Origin: Cinclus cinclus
Lineage: Eukaryota > Chordata > Aves > Passeriformes > Cinclidae
Direction of reading: 5' to 3'
DNA: 64,000 nucleotides
Assembly (NCBI RefSeq): GCF_963662255.1
Contig: NC_085073.1
Coordinates: 6,627,598 to 6,691,597 of the forward strand
Below are positions 60,576 through 64,000 of the stretch, piece after piece. The position numbers and the translations under genes were made by a program. How positions within the stretch are numbered: the first letter of the stretch is position 1; every line of letters begins with the position of its first letter. The notes beneath the pieces are model-generated. The model saw nothing but the letters and a program-made list of their open reading frames with translations. It was not told the DNA's origin and did no database searches.

Positions 60576-63500
60576 TCCCCCTCCTCCAAACCTGGCTGCC
60601 ATCGGAGGCCCAAACGCGCCCTACAAAATGACATCTGCCAAGTGGGCTCTTGAGTTTGGCTTCCTGGGGAAAAGTGCCTCCTTTCGGAGTCAACTTGCCG
60701 GCAGCCCATGCAGGGCTTTTGCCTACAAAAATTCCATAAGGACGAGGATTTCTCCCAGACCAAAGCTGCCCCCTCCTCCAAACCTGGCTGCCATCGGAGG
60801 CCCAAACGTGCCCTACAAAATGACATCTGCCAAGTGGGCTCTTGAGTTTGGCTTCTTGGGTGGAAGTGCCTCCTTTCAAAGCCAACTTGCCTGCGGCCCG
60901 TCCTGGGCTTTTGCCTACAAAAATTCCATAAGGACGAGGATTTCTCCCAGACCAAAGCTGCCCCCTCCTCCAAACCTGGCTGCCATCGGAGGCCCAAACG
61001 CGCCCTACAAAATGACACCTGCCAAGTGGGCTCTTGAGTTTGGCTTCTTGGGGAAAAGTGACTCCTTTCAAAACCAACTTGCCTGCGTCCCGTCCCGGGC
61101 TTTTGCTACAAAAATTCCATAAGGACGAGGATTCCTCCCAGACCAAAGCTGCCCCCTCCTCCAAACCTGGCTGCCATCGGAGGCCCAAACGCGCCCTACA
61201 AAATGACATCTGCCAAGTGGGCTCTTGAGTTTGGCTTTCTGGGGAAAAGTGCCTCCTTTCGGAGTCAACTTGCCTGCGGCCCATGCAGGGCTTTTGCCTA
61301 CAAAAATTCCATAAGGACGAGGATTTCTCCCAGACCAAAGCTGCCCCCTCCTCCAAACCTGGCTGCCATCGGAGGCCCAAACGTGCCCTACAAAATGACA
61401 TCTGCATTGTGGGCTCTTGAGTTTGGCTTCTTGGGTGGAAGTACCTCCTTTCAAAGCCAACTTGCCTGCGGCCCGTCCTGGGCTTTTGCCTGCAAAAATT
61501 CCATAAGGACGAGGATTTCTCCCAGACCAAAGCTTCCCCCTCCTCCAAACCTGGCTGCCATCGGAGGCCCAAACGCGCCCTACAAAATGACATCTGCCAA
61601 GTGGGCTCTTGAGTTTGGCTTCTTGGGGAAAAGTGAGTCATTTCAAAACCAACTTGCCTGCACCCGGTCCCGGGCTTTGGCTACAAAAATTCCATAAGGA
61701 CGAGGATTTCTCCCAGACCAAAGCTGCCCCCTCCTCCAAACCTGGCTGCCATCAGAGGCCCAAACGCGCCCCACAAAATGACATCTGCATTGAGGGTTCT
61801 TGAGTTTGGCTTCTTGGGGAAAAGTGCCTCCATTCGGAGCCAACTTGCCTAACTTGCCTGCGGCCCGTCCTGGGCTTTTGAGTACAAAAATTCCATAAGG
61901 ACGAGGATTTCTCCCAGACCAAAGCTGCCCCCTCCTCCAAACCTGGCTGCCATCGGAGGCCCAAACGTGCCCTACAAAATGACACCTGCCAAGTGGGCTC
62001 TTGAGTTTGGCTTCTTGGGGAAAAGTGACTCCTTTCAAAACCAACTTGCCTGTGTCCCGTCCCGGGCTTTTGCTACAAAAATTCCATAAGGACGAGGATT
62101 CCTCCCACACCAAAGCTGCCCCCTCCTCCAAACCTGGCTGCCATCGGAGGCCCAAACGCGCCCTACAAAATGACATCTGCATTGTGGGTTCTTGAGTTTG
62201 GCTTCTTGGGGAAAAGTGCCTCCTTTCAAAGCCAACTTGCCTAACTTGCCTGCCGCCCATGCGGGGTTTTTGCCTACAAAAATTCCATAAGGACGAGGAT
62301 TTCTCCCAGACCAAAGCTGCCCCCTCCTCCAAACCTGGCTGCCATCGGAGGCCCAAACGCGCCCTACAAAATGACACCTGCCAAGTGGGCTCTTGAGTTT
62401 GGCTTCTTGGGGAAAAGTGACTCCTTTCAAAACCAACTTGCCTGCGTCCTGTCCCGGGCTTTTGCTACAAAAATTCCATAAGGACGAGGATTCCTCCCAG
62501 ACCAAAGCTGCCCCCTCCTCCAAACCTGGCTGCCATCGGAGGCCCAAACGCGCCCTACAAAATGACATCTGCCAAGTGGGCTCTTGAGTTTGGCTTCTTG
62601 GGGAAAAGTGCCTCCTTTCGGAGTCAACTCGCCGGCGGCCCATGCAGGGCTTTTGCCTCCAAAAATTCCATAAGGACGAGGATTTCTCCCAGACCAAAGC
62701 TGCCCCCTCCTCCAAACCTGGCTGCCATCGGAGGCCCAAACGTGCCCGACAAAATGACATCTGCCAAGTGGGCTCTTGAGTTTGGCTTCTTGGGTGGAAG
62801 TGCCTCCTTTCAAAGCCAACTTGCCTGCGGCCCGTCCTGGGCTTTTGCCTACAAAAATTCCATAAGGACGAGGATTTCTCCCAGACCAAAGCTGCCCCCT
62901 CCTCCAAACCTGGCTGCGATCGTAGGCCCAAACGCGCCCTACAAAATGACATCTGCCAAGTTCGCTCTTGAGTTTGGCTTCTTGCGGAACAGTGCCTCCT
63001 TTCAAAGCCAACTTGCCGAACTAGCCTGCGGCCCGTGCTGGGCTTTAGACTACAAAAATTCCATAAGGACGAGGATTTCTCCCAGACCAAAGCTGCCCCC
63101 TCCTCCAAACCTGGCTGCCATCAGAGGCCCAAACGCGCCCCACAAAATGACACCTGCCTAGTGGGCTCTTGAGTTTGGCTTCTTGGGGAAAAGTGACTCC
63201 TTTCAAAACCAACTTGCCTGTGTCCCGTCCCGGGCTTTTGCTACAAAAATTCCATAAGGACGAGGATTCCTCCCAGACCAAAGCTGCCCCCTCCTCCAAA
63301 CCTGGCTGCCATCGGAGGCCCAAACGCGCCCTACAAAATGACATCTGCCAAGTGGGCTCTTGAGTTTGGCTTCCTGGGGAAAAGTGCCTCCTTTCGGAGT
63401 CAACTTGCCTGCGGCCCATGCAGGGCTTTTGCCGACAAAAATTCCATAAGGACGAGGATTTCTCCCAGACCAAAGCTGCCCCCTCCTCCAAACCTGGCTG

Positions 63501-64000
63501 CCATCGGAGGCCCAAACGCGCCCTACAAAATGACACCTGCCAAGTGGGCTCTTGAGTTTGGCTTCTTGGGGGAAAGTGCCTCCTTTCAAAGCCAACTTGC
63601 CGGCGGCCCGTCCTGGGCTTGTGCCTACAAAAATTCCATAAGGACAAGGATTTCTCCCAGACCAAAGCTGCCCCCTCCTCCAAACCTGGCTGCCATCGGA
63701 GGCCCAAACGCGCCCTACAAAATGACATCTGCCAAGTGGGCTCTTGAGTTTGGCTTCTTGGGGAAAAGTGCCTCCTTTCGGAGTCAACTTGCCGGCGGCC
63801 CATGCAGGGCTTTTGCCTACAAAAATTCCATAAGGACGAGGATTTCTCCCAGACCAAAGCTGCCCCCTCCTCCAAACCTGGCTGCCATCGGAGGCCCAAA
63901 CGTGCCCTACAAAATGACATCTGCCAAGTGGGCTCTTGAGTTTGGCTTCTTGGGTGGAAGTGCCTCCTTTCAAAGCCAACTTGCCTGCGTCCCGTCCTGG
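60576..64000. repeat. Beta-type satellite segment running off the right edge
   Basis: The region consists of beta-like monomers, including a segment at about 61740-62100 that aligns with 39626-39986 at offset 22114 and a stretch at 63045-63600 similar to 58015-58400. At 63016 a CTTGCCGAA insert again lacks the plus-strand stop. The array continues beyond the window. Confidence 0.75.

Larger units (their letters stand above)
1..64000. repeat. Uninterrupted 192-bp satellite DNA array with higher-order repeat structure
   Basis: The landmark CTGCCCCCTCCTCCAAACCT recurs with only small changes about every 192 bases from position 1 to the end of the window, always in the same orientation (starts at 1, 193, 385, 586, 777, 978, 1169, 1361 and so on). 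No stretch reads as anything other than this monomer. No mobile element, unique DNA, promoter, terminator or RNA gene interrupts it, and both window edges lie inside the array, so its full length is unknown. About 330 monomers fit. Monomers fall into subtypes whose order recurs over kilobases, which is a higher-order repeat organisation. Such arrays are typical of centromeric, pericentromeric or other constitutive heterochromatin in eukaryotes. The location and species are inference; I do not recognise the family with certainty. Confidence 0.97.

Noticed and set aside
1..64000. CRISPR array or bacterial repeat region
   Set aside because: Units are about 192 bp with no spacer / direct-repeat division, no cas-like genes, and the variable part is made of recurring subtypes rather than unique spacers.
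1..64000. Human alpha satellite or another named primate satellite
   Set aside because: The unit length (192 rather than 171) and the sequence do not fit alpha satellite as I know it, and no CENP-B box was found. I cannot exclude a less familiar named family without a database search.

Overview
The whole 64 kb window is one uninterrupted, head-to-tail satellite DNA array. I see no protein-coding gene, RNA gene, transposon, CRISPR array or unique sequence in it. The monomer is nominally 192 bp (about 55% GC by hand count). At an average of about 193-194 bp there are roughly 330 monomers, all in the same orientation. Monomer lengths are quantised: 192 bp (most), 201 bp (a 9-bp internal duplication), 191 bp (a one-base loss, of two kinds) and one 190-bp case at 60384-60573.

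Host: this is eukaryotic heterochromatin, of the centromeric, pericentromeric or subtelomeric type. Many of the variable sites are C-to-T or G-to-A changes at CpG, as expected in a genome with germline CpG methylation, so a vertebrate (or less likely a plant) is the best guess. The species cannot be read from the sequence. From memory, the zebra finch centromeric satellite Tgut191A has a similar unit length, but I cannot compare the sequences and do not claim identity.

Layout: monomer subtypes are ordered into higher-order repeats (HORs), visible as long stretches that recur at fixed offsets. Three mosaic types can be followed. (1) The alpha type lies at 1-3995 and is copied almost perfectly at 7966-11960 (offset 7965). 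It recurs as a tandem set at 12990-25300 (units of 4650 and 3499 bp plus a partial third), at about 32950-35700, and as a more diverged copy at about 55300-58000. (2) The gamma type has short HORs of 968 and 1552 bp at 3932-7632, with copies near 26.7-27.7, 31.3-32.4, 46.2-47.2 and 53.1-53.8 kb. (3) The beta type, with offsets near 3.7 and 4.65 kb, occupies 24.7-32.9, 36.0-44.3 and 48.7-51.7 kb; related monomers fill much of 58-64 kb. Two very recent four-monomer tandem duplications lie inside beta: 776 bp at 39377-40983 and 777 bp at 47783-49340. Two islands of poorly homogenised monomers lie at about 54290-55010 and 59410-60575.

Coding potential: the long open frames, up to 992 codons on the minus strand, are by-products of the repeat. 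192 and 201 are multiples of three, and the stop codons of the common monomer fall in only three of the six frames. They should not be annotated as genes. The biological content is therefore array structure: units amplified by unequal exchange, deletions and insertions of whole monomers, a conversion-like patch, and a split of the monomer into a conserved box and a variable box.
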